Shown here: positions 49,777 through 58,914 of the stretch, piece by piece | Position numbering within the stretch: position 1 is the first letter of the stretch | How the letters are laid out: each line of letters opens with the position of its first letter | Assembly: GCF_001421015.2 (NCBI RefSeq) | Contig: NZ_CP013023.1 | Span: 1,357,501 to 1,421,500, forward strand | Length of the DNA: 64,000 nucleotides | Direction of reading: 5' to 3' | Origin: Paenibacillus bovis | Lineage (GTDB): Bacteria; Bacillota; Bacilli; Paenibacillales; Paenibacillaceae | Notes under the pieces: generated by a model | What the model was told of the DNA's origin: nothing | The model's input: only the letters and a program-made list of their open reading frames with translations | Database searches by the model: none | Position numbers and translations under genes: made by a program

Positions 49777-49837
49777 TTGTATTTGAGAAATGACAGGTTT
49801 ATACTGTTTTTATAAATCGATTTACTAAATCGGTTTA
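49777..49837 (+). promoter_or_regulatory. Promoter and twin operators of the sugar operon
   Basis: TTGTAT (49777) and TATACT (49800) are 17 bases apart. Two LacI-type palindromes follow immediately: TAAATCGATTTA at 49813-49824 and TAAATCGGTTTA at 49826-49837. They cover the expected transcript start, so the KdgR-like protein should repress here. The rest of the gap 49461-50016 has no recognised gene. Confidence 0.7.
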
Positions 49838-50016
49838 TGTAAGCGATTAATTGTTTATATGTATAGCAGAACGATAATCGATAAAGTACGAAATACTAAT
49901 GGATTTATATAGCAGATCATCTGACAAATCGTCATTAACAAGTAGCAGTAGTGATTCAAAGAGAGCAGTAATGTAAGAAGAATAGCGATCCAAAGAGAGA
50001 GGAAGGAGCAAGCATC

Positions 50017-51900
50017 ATGAGACAAATCATCATTCCTGCATCGGTATTTAGCGAAGTGGTCGCTGGACAGCAGACCCAGATAGAGGCGGTATTCAGAACT
50101 GCGAAGCTGGGAGCAGAGGGGATCGAGATTCGCAGAGAGCTATTCACACATATCGATCCCATCGAAGAACAACTGCAGCAATGCAGACAGGCGATACAGA
50201 GTGCAGGCCTGCGGACGACGGTCTACTCGGTTCCGATGCAGCTCTGGCGGGAAGATCATCAGCTGGATATCGATGTACTCTCTCTGGCACTGAGCGAAGC
50301 CGAGCAGCTTGGAGCCAATCAGGTGAAGCTTTCACTTGGACATTACGAGGCAGAGCTATCGCCGCTGGATCAACTGGAATCATTTATGAAAGCGTATTAT
50401 TTACCATCAAATACAAGTGAACAACAGAAAGGTCACACCGTTCAGCTGTTGATCGAAAATGATCAAACTACTTACGGCGGTGATCCGAAGCGGCTGCTGG
50501 CCTTTTTCCGGGAGATAGAGAAATGGCAGCTTATCGATGATATTCTGCCTGTGCGAATGACATGGGATACAGGTAACTGGCTATATGCCGGTTATGAAGA
50601 GGTAGCGCTGCAGGCAGCAGCAGATCTGTCGCCCTACGTATCCTATATTCATGCCAAGCATTCGATCGTACAGGGAAATGAATATACGACCCTGCCGCTA
50701 CCCGAGGAGCAGGATGCACTGTGGAGACAAATGCTTCGTATGCTGCCTCGTACCGCGAACCGGGCGATAGAATTTACATTACCGGATGATCCGGCAATTT
50801 CATATTATTGCAGCCTGCTGGCTGACGAACAGGGAGGAACAGAGATGTCATTATCCAAACAGCATGTTAGCTTACGTAGTGAGCGTGAAGCGGATCATTC
50901 AGGTCTGGATGTAGTAACATTTGGCGAAGCGATGACGATGTTTGTAGCGGAACAATCCGGACCGCTGCACCAGGTGAGCCTGTTCAGCCGCAGGTTGGCA
51001 GGAGCGGAAGCCAATGCAGCAATCGGATTTGCCAGACTGGGCCTTCGTTCCGGCTGGGCGAGTCGGGTTGGGAATGATGTATTTGGCAGCTTTGTTCGCG
51101 AGAAGCTGGCGGATGAAAAAGTCAATCTGGAGCATGTATTGACCGATCCGCAATATCCAACCGGATTCCAGCTCAAGTCTAGAGTAGTCTCGGGCGATCC
51201 GGAGGTACAGTACTTCCGTAGAGGCTCGGCAGCGAGCCGAATGAGCCGTGATGAGCTGGACCGGGAGTATTTCACCTCGGCACGTCATCTGCATATGACC
51301 GGTATTCCTCTTGCCCTGTCTGCCGCCAATCGTGAATTTGCCCGTGCGGTTATTATGGAAATGAAGCAGGCGGGACGAACGATTTCTTTTGACCCGAATC
51401 TGCGCCCACAGCTATGGGAAAGTCAGCAGCAGATGGTAAGCGTTATCAATGAGTTTGCCGCGTATGCCGATGTAGTGCTGCCGGGTATTGAAGAAGGTGT
51501 TATTCTAACAGGCTCCCGTGATCCCGAACAAATCGCCCGGTTCTATCTGAACCTCGGAGTGAAGCTGGTGGTTGTGAAGCTGGGACCATCCGGTGCCGCC
51601 TATTATACCCGCGAGCAAAGTGGCAGTGTACCCGGATTCGCAGTACCCGAGGTTATTGATACTGTAGGAGCCGGTGATGGCTTCGCTGTCGGCACCGTGA
51701 GCGGCTGGCTGGCAGGTTTGCCGATCGAGGAGGTTGTCAGCCGCGGCTGTGCGATTGGAGCACTTGCCGTGCAGTCGGTGGGTGACCATGAAGGCTATCC
51801 GACTGAATCCCGGCTGCAGCAATATATGGAACAGACCAAACGTACGGATGTATCCGCAGTCTTATCGGCAATGTCCTCATCCCTGGAAGGAGTGAACTGA
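50017..51900 (+). CDS. Fusion: TIM-barrel epimerase + PfkB sugar kinase (KdgK-like)
   Basis: The 627-residue protein has two parts. Residues about 1-270 resemble a xylose-isomerase-like sugar epimerase/isomerase barrel (LGAEGIEIRRELFTH, VQLLIENDQTTYGGD, MTWDTGNW, YIHAKH). Residues about 297-620 are a PfkB-family kinase similar to 2-keto-3-deoxygluconate kinase (VVTFGEAMTMF, GAEANAAIGFARLG, SFDPNLRPQLW and the anion-hole DTVGAGDGF). Between them lies Met277 with its own strong GGGAGG seven bases upstream, so a separate kinase could also be made. The fusion implies that one substrate is isomerised and then phosphorylated. The sugar is unknown. Confidence 0.85.
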   Translation: MRQIIIPASVFSEVVAGQQTQIEAVFRTAKLGAEGIEIRRELFTHIDPIEEQLQQCRQAIQSAGLRTTVYSVPMQLWREDHQLDIDVLSLALSEAEQLGANQVKLSLGHYEAELSPLDQLESFMKAYYLPSNTSEQQKGHTVQLLIENDQTTYGGDPKRLLAFFREIEKWQLIDDILPVRMTWDTGNWLYAGYEEVALQAAADLSPYVSYIHAKHSIVQGNEYTTLPLPEEQDALWRQMLRMLPRTANRAIEFTLPDDPAISYYCSLLADEQGGTEMSLSKQHVSLRSEREADHSGLDVVTFGEAMTMFVAEQSGPLHQVSLFSRRLAGAEANAAIGFARLGLRSGWASRVGNDVFGSFVREKLADEKVNLEHVLTDPQYPTGFQLKSRVVSGDPEVQYFRRGSAASRMSRDELDREYFTSARHLHMTGIPLALSAANREFARAVIMEMKQAGRTISFDPNLRPQLWESQQQMVSVINEFAAYADVVLPGIEEGVILTGSRDPEQIARFYLNLGVKLVVVKLGPSGAAYYTREQSGSVPGFAVPEVIDTVGAGDGFAVGTVSGWLAGLPIEEVVSRGCAIGALAVQSVGDHEGYPTESRLQQYMEQTKRTDVSAVLSAMSSSLEGVN

Positions 51901-51901
51901 T

Positions 51902-53266
51902 ATGAAACGTAATTCGTCATCTACACGCACTGACAGCACATCCGTACCGCAGGCAGCTCCGCTTCCGGCATCACGCTGGCTGCGTCTGATTCCGATTATT
52001 TTTATCACGTATAGTCTTGCCTACCTGGATCGTGCCAATTATAGCTTTGGTGCTGCATCCGGCATGGCACATGACCTGAATATATCAGCGGCGATGTCGT
52101 CCCTGCTGGGTGCTTTGTTTTTCCTTGGGTATTTCTTTTTCCAGATTCCTGGCGCTCATTACGCAGAGAAGCGCAGTGCTCGCAAGCTGGTATTTTGGTC
52201 GCTGATCCTGTGGGGAGGACTTGCTGCAGCGACCGGTATGGTCACCAATGTGCATGTACTGATCGTGATCCGCTTTGCTCTTGGTGTAGTGGAGAGTGCA
52301 GTGATGCCGGCGATGCTGGTATTTAACGCCCACTGGTTTACGAACAAAGAGCGTTCCCGAGCGAATACATTCCTGATTCTTGGTAATCCGGCTACGGTAT
52401 TGTGGATGTCTATCGTCTCCGGTTATCTGGTATCGGCTGTCGGCTGGCGCTGGATGTTCATTATTGAAGGAATGCCGGCTATTATCTGGGCTTTTATCTG
52501 GTGGAAAATGGTGCAGGATAAGCCTTCCGAAGCCAAATGGCTTACTGAAGCGGAAAAAGCCGCTCTGGAGACCGAGCTTAACAATGAGCAGGCTGGTATG
52601 AAGCAGGTGAAAAACTATCGTGAAGCGTTCCGTTCGCCGACTGTTATCAAACTATGTCTGCAGTACTTCTTCTGGAGCATCGGAGTGTACGGATTCGTTA
52701 TGTGGCTGCCGTCGATTATTTCCAAAGCGCCCAACATGACTATGGTATCGACCGGATGGTTGTCGGCTGTACCTTATCTGCTCGCTGTTATTCTGATGCT
52801 GGTCACGTCTTACTTTTCGGATAAAATGCAGATTCGCAAAGGGTTTGTATGGCCGTTTTTGCTGGTCGGTGCGCTGGCCTTTTACGGTTCGTATCTGATC
52901 GGACCGGATCATTTCTGGATTTCCTTTGCCCTGCTGGTGATTGCAGGTGGAGCCATGTATGCGCCATATGGCCCGTTTTTTGCGATCGTACCGGAAGTGC
53001 TGCCGCGCAATGTAGCCGGCGGAGCGATGGCACTGGTGAACAGTCTTGGAGCACTGGGTTCTTTTGCCGGATCGTATATTGTCGGTTATCTGAATGATCT
53101 GACTGGCGGATTCGACGCTTCGTATATGTTTATGGCAGGTTCGCTGCTGCTCTCCGCGATCCTGACCATGACTGTAGGCAAAGATCGCCAGCAGTCTACC
53201 ACAAATGGACATCACACCAACAACAAAAAAAACTGGAAACATAAAGTAAGAACAACGCAGCTCTAA
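51902..53266 (+). CDS. MFS transporter, sugar-acid (anion:cation symporter) family
   Basis: The 454-residue protein has twelve predicted hydrophobic segments and the ACS-family pattern of hexuronate, galactonate and glucarate carriers: YLDRANYSFGAASGMAHDL near residue 40, the loop WFTNKERSRANT and GWRWMFIIEGMPAIIWA. GGAAGGAG precedes the ATG, one base after the fusion gene's stop, so they are co-transcribed. It is expected to import the sugar acid that the operon degrades; this supports an acidic substrate. Confidence 0.87.
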   Translation: MKRNSSSTRTDSTSVPQAAPLPASRWLRLIPIIFITYSLAYLDRANYSFGAASGMAHDLNISAAMSSLLGALFFLGYFFFQIPGAHYAEKRSARKLVFWSLILWGGLAAATGMVTNVHVLIVIRFALGVVESAVMPAMLVFNAHWFTNKERSRANTFLILGNPATVLWMSIVSGYLVSAVGWRWMFIIEGMPAIIWAFIWWKMVQDKPSEAKWLTEAEKAALETELNNEQAGMKQVKNYREAFRSPTVIKLCLQYFFWSIGVYGFVMWLPSIISKAPNMTMVSTGWLSAVPYLLAVILMLVTSYFSDKMQIRKGFVWPFLLVGALAFYGSYLIGPDHFWISFALLVIAGGAMYAPYGPFFAIVPEVLPRNVAGGAMALVNSLGALGSFAGSYIVGYLNDLTGGFDASYMFMAGSLLLSAILTMTVGKDRQQSTTNGHHTNNKKNWKHKVRTTQL

Positions 53267-53421
53267 AAAAGATAGAGTAACATGATACGTTCGGCTGCCC
53301 GGAATCCGTATACAGCATCCAGGGCAGTCGCCAAAGACAGAAAATAAATATGGATAGCTGTGCAATCATACGGTAGCTGGTCTGCAGATAGACAGCTGCA
53401 ACAGGAGAGGTGGAACAGGCA

Positions 53422-54249
53422 ATGAATAGCCAAGAAATCAATCACAACATGCTGAACGACAGAGATACACATCACTATACCGATGTTACGGCAAATAACA
53501 GTACGAGTACTGCGGTGCATAGAGCAGACCATTTGCCGGCTGAAGCTCCTGTCCGTATCCAGCTGGCGCTGGACCGCATGACGATCGAAGAGGCGATCGA
53601 TATGGCAGGACAGGTTCAGGCAGCGGTAGACTGGATTGAAGTCGGTACTTCACTCATCAAGGAGTTCGGTATGGAAAGTGTGCGCCGGATCAAAGAAGCT
53701 TTTCCCGACAAAGTCATCGTAGCGGATATTAAAACCAACGATAATGCACGGTATGAATTTGAGCTCTGCTACCGCGCAGGAGCGGACGTGGCGACTGTGA
53801 TGGCGTCTGCCCCAGATGCTACGCTGGATCTGTGCATGCAGACTGCGCAGTCTCACGGCGGCATCATTATGATCGATCTGCTGAATGTAACGCCGCAGCG
53901 TGTAGAGGAGCTGCAGCGCTATACCGAAGCTGTACTGTGCCAGCATGTGAGTAAGGATCAGCAGGAGCACCATGGACAGACCCTGGGAGGACAATCTATA
54001 CCCGATCCACAGCAGCAGGATACCCATTCTATCGATTCCGATTCCACGCAGGCAGCGCGTCCATCTATTGCCGCAGCCGGTGGAATCACACTGGATACAC
54101 TGCCATCTATTTTGCAGGATCGGCCTGCAGTGGTTATCGTGGGGTCTGCCATTACCAAAGCAGCCCATCCTGCCGCAGCTGCCAGGGAGATTCGCAGCCG
54201 TATAACCGAAGTGATGCAAGCTATGCAGAAAGGAGCTTATCATGTCTAA
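53422..54249 (+). CDS. hxlA: 3-hexulose-6-phosphate synthase family protein
   Basis: The 275-residue protein belongs to the OMP-decarboxylase superfamily. Key residues are Asp51 (LALDRM), Glu73 (IEVGTSLIKEFG) and the Asp102-Lys104-Asp107 triad (VADIKTND), plus His174 in QHVSKDQQ. The wording is closer to hexulose-phosphate synthase than to keto-gulonate-phosphate decarboxylase, and an hxlB-type gene follows. Two oddities stand out: about 44 extra N-terminal residues without fold signals, and a glutamine- and serine-rich insertion at about 188-213 before the AAAGGI phosphate loop. ATG 53422 was chosen over GTG 53410. The symbol is by similarity; the reaction direction is unproved. Confidence 0.75.
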   Translation: MNSQEINHNMLNDRDTHHYTDVTANNSTSTAVHRADHLPAEAPVRIQLALDRMTIEEAIDMAGQVQAAVDWIEVGTSLIKEFGMESVRRIKEAFPDKVIVADIKTNDNARYEFELCYRAGADVATVMASAPDATLDLCMQTAQSHGGIIMIDLLNVTPQRVEELQRYTEAVLCQHVSKDQQEHHGQTLGGQSIPDPQQQDTHSIDSDSTQAARPSIAAAGGITLDTLPSILQDRPAVVIVGSAITKAAHPAAAAREIRSRITEVMQAMQKGAYHV

Positions 54250-54808
54250 TTCCATATCATTGACCAAAGCACAGCGTATTCTGGAGGAAGTCCAGCAGGT
54301 CGTCAGCCGGGTACCGGAAGAAGCAGTAACCGGACTGGCCGAGACACTGGCAAAAGGAAATCGGATCTTCGTAACCGGAGAAGGCCGCTCCGGATTTATG
54401 GCCAAATCATTTGCCATGCGCCTCATGCATCTGGGTGCCAATTCGTATGTGATTGGCGAGACGGTCACCCCGGCGCTGGCAGCTGGCGATATCCTCATCG
54501 CCGTATCGGGCTCGGGAACGACCAAAGCAGCGGTATGGACCGCGGAGAAAGCCAGAGAGCTGGGCTGCACCATCGTGGCGGTGACTACCGACGAGTCATC
54601 GCCGCTGGGAAAGCTGGCTGACCAGCTGCTGCATATTCCGGCCGCTACCAAATACCGCCGGGAAGGCGAAGCCGCCAGCATTCAGCCGCTGGGCTCCCTG
54701 TTTGACCAATGTACCCATATTCTGCTCGATGCAGTCTGTCTGGGCTACGGAGAGCTGCAGCATGTGGAACACGGAGCAGCATTTGCCAAACACAGTAATG
54801 TGGAATAA
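54242..54808 (+). CDS. hxlB: 6-phospho-3-hexuloisomerase (SIS domain)
   Basis: The 188-residue single SIS-domain protein has the PHI pattern: IFVTGEGRSGFMAKSFAMRLMHLG, GETVTPALAAGDILIAVSGSG and the C-terminal SLFDQCTHILLDAV. It interconverts 3-hexulose-6-phosphate and fructose-6-phosphate. It overlaps hxlA by eight bases with AAAGGAG in front, so the pair is translationally coupled. Together they could link the operon's sugar to central metabolism or detoxify formaldehyde. Confidence 0.87.
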   Translation: MSNSISLTKAQRILEEVQQVVSRVPEEAVTGLAETLAKGNRIFVTGEGRSGFMAKSFAMRLMHLGANSYVIGETVTPALAAGDILIAVSGSGTTKAAVWTAEKARELGCTIVAVTTDESSPLGKLADQLLHIPAATKYRREGEAASIQPLGSLFDQCTHILLDAVCLGYGELQHVEHGAAFAKHSNVE

Positions 54809-54953
54809 ATGCTAAGAACAGATCATTAGGATAAGTAAAAGTTTTTTTACGGATACAGATACCGATACAAATACAGATAATGAATGTAAAAAAGAATAAT
54901 ATCGGATCGGTATATGATCCGCTGATCTGCTTATCAAAAGCGCCCCATAACCT

Positions 54954-54997
54954 AAAAAAAGCAGCTTCCGGAGATTTCTCTCCAGAAGCTGCTTTTT
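54954..54997. terminator. Bidirectional terminator
   Basis: AAAAGCAGCTTC and GAAGCTGCTTTT, flanked by A and T runs, close the sugar operon and the convergent ABC transporter operon. Confidence 0.88.
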
Positions 54998-55057
54998 GCT
55001 ATATCCCAAAGGAATAAATGGATGAATGAAAAGGGAGATAAGCGATAAGACAAGAAA

Positions 55058-55786
55058 TTACAGCACTTTCTCCAGGAAGCTGATGGTACGCTCATACTTG
55101 GGACTGCCGAATACCTGCTCCGGTTCGCCTTCTTCCACGATATAACCGCCATCCATAAAGACAACGCGGTCAGCCACTTCACGGGCAAAGCCCATTTCGT
55201 GGGTAACGATCATCATGGTCATGCCTTCGCTGGCCAGGTCTTTCATAACGCCCAGTACTTCGCCGACCATCTCCGGATCAAGCGCGGAGGTAGGCTCGTC
55301 AAACAGCATCACATCCGGGTTCATTGCCAGTGCGCGCGCAATCGCTACACGCTGCTTCTGACCACCGGACAGGCTGCCCGGGAACGCATCCGCTTTGTCA
55401 GCCAGACCGACACGGTCCAGCAGTTTCAGCGCGATTTCTCGCGCTTCTTTTTCGGTTTGCTTTTTGAGCTCGACTGGAGCGAAAGTGATATTTTTGAGCA
55501 CGCTCATATGCGGGAACAGATTGAAATGCTGGAATACCATCCCGATATTTTCACGAACTTTGTTGATATCGGTCTTTGGATCGCTGATATTGTAATCGTC
55601 GACGATGACCTCACCGGCGGTTACTTCCTCCAGTTTGTTCACGCAGCGCAGCAGCGTACTTTTGCCGGAACCAGATGGCCCGATAACGCATACCACTTCG
55701 CCTTCGTCGATTTTCATATTGATATCCTTGAGTACTTCATTGGAGCCATAGCTCTTTTTGAGTTTGCTAACTTGGATTTTACCCAC
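55058..55786 (-). CDS. glnQ: Polar amino-acid ABC transporter ATPase (GlnQ type)
   Basis: The 242-residue ATPase has Walker [10 protein letters not shown], signature LSGGQKQR, Walker [15 protein letters not shown] and the H-loop [15 protein letters not shown] typical of glutamine/arginine importers. It most likely starts at GTG 55786, behind GGAGAA. It overlaps the end of the permease gene by eight bases, so both are co-translated. Amino-acid specificity cannot be read from the ATPase. Confidence 0.92.
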   Translation of the reverse strand: MGKIQVSKLKKSYGSNEVLKDINMKIDEGEVVCVIGPSGSGKSTLLRCVNKLEEVTAGEVIVDDYNISDPKTDINKVRENIGMVFQHFNLFPHMSVLKNITFAPVELKKQTEKEAREIALKLLDRVGLADKADAFPGSLSGGQKQRVAIARALAMNPDVMLFDEPTSALDPEMVGEVLGVMKDLASEGMTMMIVTHEMGFAREVADRVVFMDGGYIVEEGEPEQVFGSPKYERTISFLEKVL

Positions 55787-57242
55787 GGCGTGTTCTCCTT
55801 TCCATACGATCTGCAATTTTGGTCAGAATTGTGATTACGACCAGATACATCAGGGCTACTGTTGTCCAGATTTCAAAAGATGCATAATTGTTGGCAATAA
55901 TAATTTTACCGGACTGTGTCAGCTCAACCAGACCAATTGTAGATATGATTGAAGTATCTTTTAATGTAATAACCAGCTGGTTAATAAAAGATGGAATCAT
56001 TACTTTAATTGCTTGAGGAATAATGATTTTGATCATAGCTGTACGGTAAGGTAATCCAAGAGACCGTGCGGCTTCCATTTGTCCCTTATCAATCGACTGT
56101 ATACCACCGCGGATAATCTCCGTTACGTAGGCACCAGCATTCAAACTAAGTGTAAGAACAGCTGCAACGATCAAAGGCATTTGGAAGCCCAGAGCTGATG
56201 GAATCCCGAAATAAATGAATAAGCTTAGTACAAGCAGCGGTATTCCACGGAAAACATCTACGAATATAGTTGCAATAGTGCGGGATAATTTGTTATGGCT
56301 AACTTTCATGAATCCGAAGATTAAGCCAAGAATGAAAGCAAAGAATAACGAAATCACAGTATAGAGCAAGGTTAACCCTAAACCTTTGAACAATTCAGGC
56401 AGAGCGCTTAGAATAATTTGAGCTGTGCTTGGTTTGGGAGGAGGAGTTGTTGATTCCTGTCCTGGTTTATTGTTTCCCAGATAATTAGCAACAATCCGAT
56501 CGTATTCACCACTAGCTTTGAGATTGGCAAGTCCTGCATTGAACTTTTGAAGAAGCTCCTGATTTTTTCCTTTGTTAACAGCAAAACCATAAGGAGCGCC
56601 ATTCTCTTTTTCTGTAACTGTCTGCAGCTTTAACCCCTTTTGAATTGCATAAGCAATAACCGGGAAATCATCAAAACAGGCAGCGGAGTTACCGGATACC
56701 ACTTCTTGATACATTTGCGCAGAATCATCAAATGGTACGAGTGTAAATCCATACTTGTCTTTAATCGAATTAGCGAATGAATATCCTTCTGTACCTGTTT
56801 TTACAGCTACACGTTTACCACGAAGGTCTTCGTAACTTTTGATATCTGCATTGTCTTGATGTGTTGCCATAACGACACCAGACTCATAATAAGGCTCGGA
56901 GAAATCAAATGTCTGTTTACGTTCATCCGTAATACTCATACCCGCAATCATGCCGTCTAGCTGACCAGACTGCAGTCCTTGAAGTGCCGCATTGAATCCC
57001 AGCGGCTGAATCTCATACTTAAAGTTTTGATCTTTAGCAATTGCAGCCATAAGATCCATATCAATACCGACATACTTACCATTCTCCTGGAACTCGAACG
57101 GTGCGAATGTAATATCCGTTCCAATAGAATACGTCTTGCCTTCTCCGGCTTGGGCAGTGGCCGTCTGGCTTAAGTTGCCGGCACATACCGCGAAGAAAAG
57201 AAGGAAAGCCATGGATAACCACATAAACCTAGATTTCTTCAT
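55779..57242 (-). CDS. Fused binding protein and permease of the amino-acid ABC transporter
   Basis: The 487-residue protein joins a signal peptide ([14 protein letters not shown]), a type-3 solute-binding domain (about 35-265; [28 protein letters not shown]) and a linker TTPPPKPS. A GlnP-type permease follows (about 285-487; HisM-type loop [28 protein letters not shown]). Such GlnPQ-like fusions keep the receptor at the membrane. GGAGG precedes ATG 57242. The gene is visibly richer in A/T than glnQ, which may mean a different origin. The 433-base gap upstream shows no clear operator. Confidence 0.92.
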   Translation of the reverse strand: MKKSRFMWLSMAFLLFFAVCAGNLSQTATAQAGEGKTYSIGTDITFAPFEFQENGKYVGIDMDLMAAIAKDQNFKYEIQPLGFNAALQGLQSGQLDGMIAGMSITDERKQTFDFSEPYYESGVVMATHQDNADIKSYEDLRGKRVAVKTGTEGYSFANSIKDKYGFTLVPFDDSAQMYQEVVSGNSAACFDDFPVIAYAIQKGLKLQTVTEKENGAPYGFAVNKGKNQELLQKFNAGLANLKASGEYDRIVANYLGNNKPGQESTTPPPKPSTAQIILSALPELFKGLGLTLLYTVISLFFAFILGLIFGFMKVSHNKLSRTIATIFVDVFRGIPLLVLSLFIYFGIPSALGFQMPLIVAAVLTLSLNAGAYVTEIIRGGIQSIDKGQMEAARSLGLPYRTAMIKIIIPQAIKVMIPSFINQLVITLKDTSIISTIGLVELTQSGKIIIANNYASFEIWTTVALMYLVVITILTKIADRMERRTRRG

Positions 57243-57612
57243 AAAATCCTCCATTTCTGTTACTCTGATCAGACGTCGGTTATAGACGCACAGATAGAGT
57301 CCTCTGACTGAACAGAGAGTAATATTGCCTTCACATCACATGTTACATTTGATGTCTTATAGCACATGTCTTCTTATTCTACAAAAAAATTAACTAATTG
57401 ACTATAGTGCTGTGAAGCTTGAACGGGTAATATTTACAAAATTAAATAGCTGACATGACATATAACCTGCCGGAGCTGCTGTTTGAAACATATAAAATTC
57501 AGGATATCGGGTATTGTCAGTGGTGCTCAAGCAGACTTATGATAGAACATAGCAGGTCTCCGGGTAATACGGATATAGACTGTATAATGAACGGCTTACA
57601 GTGATCAGCCCA

Positions 57613-57621
57613 TGATATAAT
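57613..57621 (+). promoter_or_regulatory. Extended -10 element before the nucleoside hydrolase gene
   Basis: TGATATAAT (TG-N-TATAAT) lies 55 bases before the ATG, and a second TATAAT occurs near 57584. Neither has a good -35 box. Nothing else was recognised in 57243-57675. Confidence 0.45.
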
Positions 57622-57675
57622 ACTCTGTCATGCACAGGTACATAACGGTTAACAGAAGGAAAGGGAAGAATATTA

Positions 57676-58599
57676 ATGATGAAATTTGTAATTCTCGATG
57701 TGGATACAGGTATCGACGATTCCCTCGCGCTGGCTTATGCTGCGCATTCTCCCGAGCTGGAGCTGCTCGGTATCACTACCGTATTTGGTAATATCTCAGT
57801 TGAAGAAGCGACTCGCAACACACTTGTTGTACTGGAACAGCTCGATCAGGAGATTCCTGTATATCCGGGCGAAGCCAAACCGCTTAGCCGCGATTATACG
57901 AAACCTTTTGCCCGTCATATTCATGGAGAGGACGGGATCGGCAATCAGTACCGTCAGCCCGCATCACGTCAGCCGGAGAATCAGGGGGCTGCCGAATTTA
58001 TCATAGAGCAGATCCAGCAGAACCCCGGTCAGGTCACTGTAGTTGCTGTAGGGCCGCTGACCAATATTGCCCGTGCAATCCAGATGCAGCCGGAGATCGT
58101 ACAGCAGATCGAACGACTAGTCATTATGGGCGGTGCAGTAACCGTGCCGGGTAATGTGACTCCTTTTGCCGAAGCGAATATTTACTCCGATCCGGATGCC
58201 GCGTCACTGGTACTGGGTTCGGGCATGCCAATCACCCTGGTCGGACTGGATGTAACGATGCGTACGCTGCTTACTGCGGATCATCTGGACGAATGGAGAA
58301 GCACCAACAGCGAGCTGGCTCTTTTCCTGGCGAATATGACCGATTTCTATATGGAAGCCTACAAAGGCGTCGTCAAAAGCGGCCGCGGCTGTGCGCTGCA
58401 TGACCCGCTTGCTGTAGGTGTAGCGATTGATCCGAGCTTTGTCCGTACAGCTTCCTATGCAGTACAGGTAGAGTGTACAGAGCAGGACAGCCTGGGCAAA
58501 ACAACAGGTATTCACGATACGCCTGCTGCTCATATTGATGTGGCGCTGGATGTTGATGCAGATCGTTTCCTGGAGCACTTTCTGAGCCGCGTGATCTGA
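57676..58599 (+). CDS. Inosine-uridine preferring nucleoside hydrolase
   Basis: The 307-residue protein hydrolyses ribonucleosides to base and ribose. The calcium-binding signature DVDTGIDDSLAL opens the protein. VVAVGPLTNIARAI, VIMGGAVTVPGNVTPFAEANIYSDPDAA and the catalytic-pocket HDPLAV complete the family features. The gene stands alone; it could salvage bases, consistent with the large purine commitment in this window. ATG 57676 and 57679 are both possible starts. Confidence 0.93.
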   Translation: MMKFVILDVDTGIDDSLALAYAAHSPELELLGITTVFGNISVEEATRNTLVVLEQLDQEIPVYPGEAKPLSRDYTKPFARHIHGEDGIGNQYRQPASRQPENQGAAEFIIEQIQQNPGQVTVVAVGPLTNIARAIQMQPEIVQQIERLVIMGGAVTVPGNVTPFAEANIYSDPDAASLVLGSGMPITLVGLDVTMRTLLTADHLDEWRSTNSELALFLANMTDFYMEAYKGVVKSGRGCALHDPLAVGVAIDPSFVRTASYAVQVECTEQDSLGKTTGIHDTPAAHIDVALDVDADRFLEHFLSRVI

Positions 58600-58740
58600 C
58601 TGCGTTCCGCAAGAATAGGCTGAATACTATTTGAAGCGGCAGTTTTAACAGAGCAATAGCCGTAGTAAAGGCGTATATCCATAAAATAACGCAAATATAG
58701 AGCAGTATGTCCATAGCATAGTACATCCATAGATATCAAT

Positions 58741-58777
58741 AACGCCCTGACCAGTTGCGATCAGGGCGTTATTTTTG
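58741..58777 (+). terminator. Terminator after the nucleoside hydrolase gene
   Basis: AACGCCCTGA and TCAGGGCGTT pair perfectly around ten bases and are followed by ATTTTTG. Nothing else was recognised in 58600-58914. Confidence 0.85.
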
Positions 58778-58914
58778 TTTTTGGCAGTGCACATTGAGAA
58801 GCTTGAGCATATCCTACAGGATGCTGGAATAGATTATTACTACTATACAGATAAATATGCGTACAGATCGAGCAAGATACAACAGATGTTTGCTTCACGT
58901 AGCCATAACCGGTT

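Noticed and set aside
57243..57440. GlnR-like site before the amino-acid transporter
   Set aside because: A TGTGA...ATTAC arrangement was seen, but the spacing does not fit the GlnR consensus.
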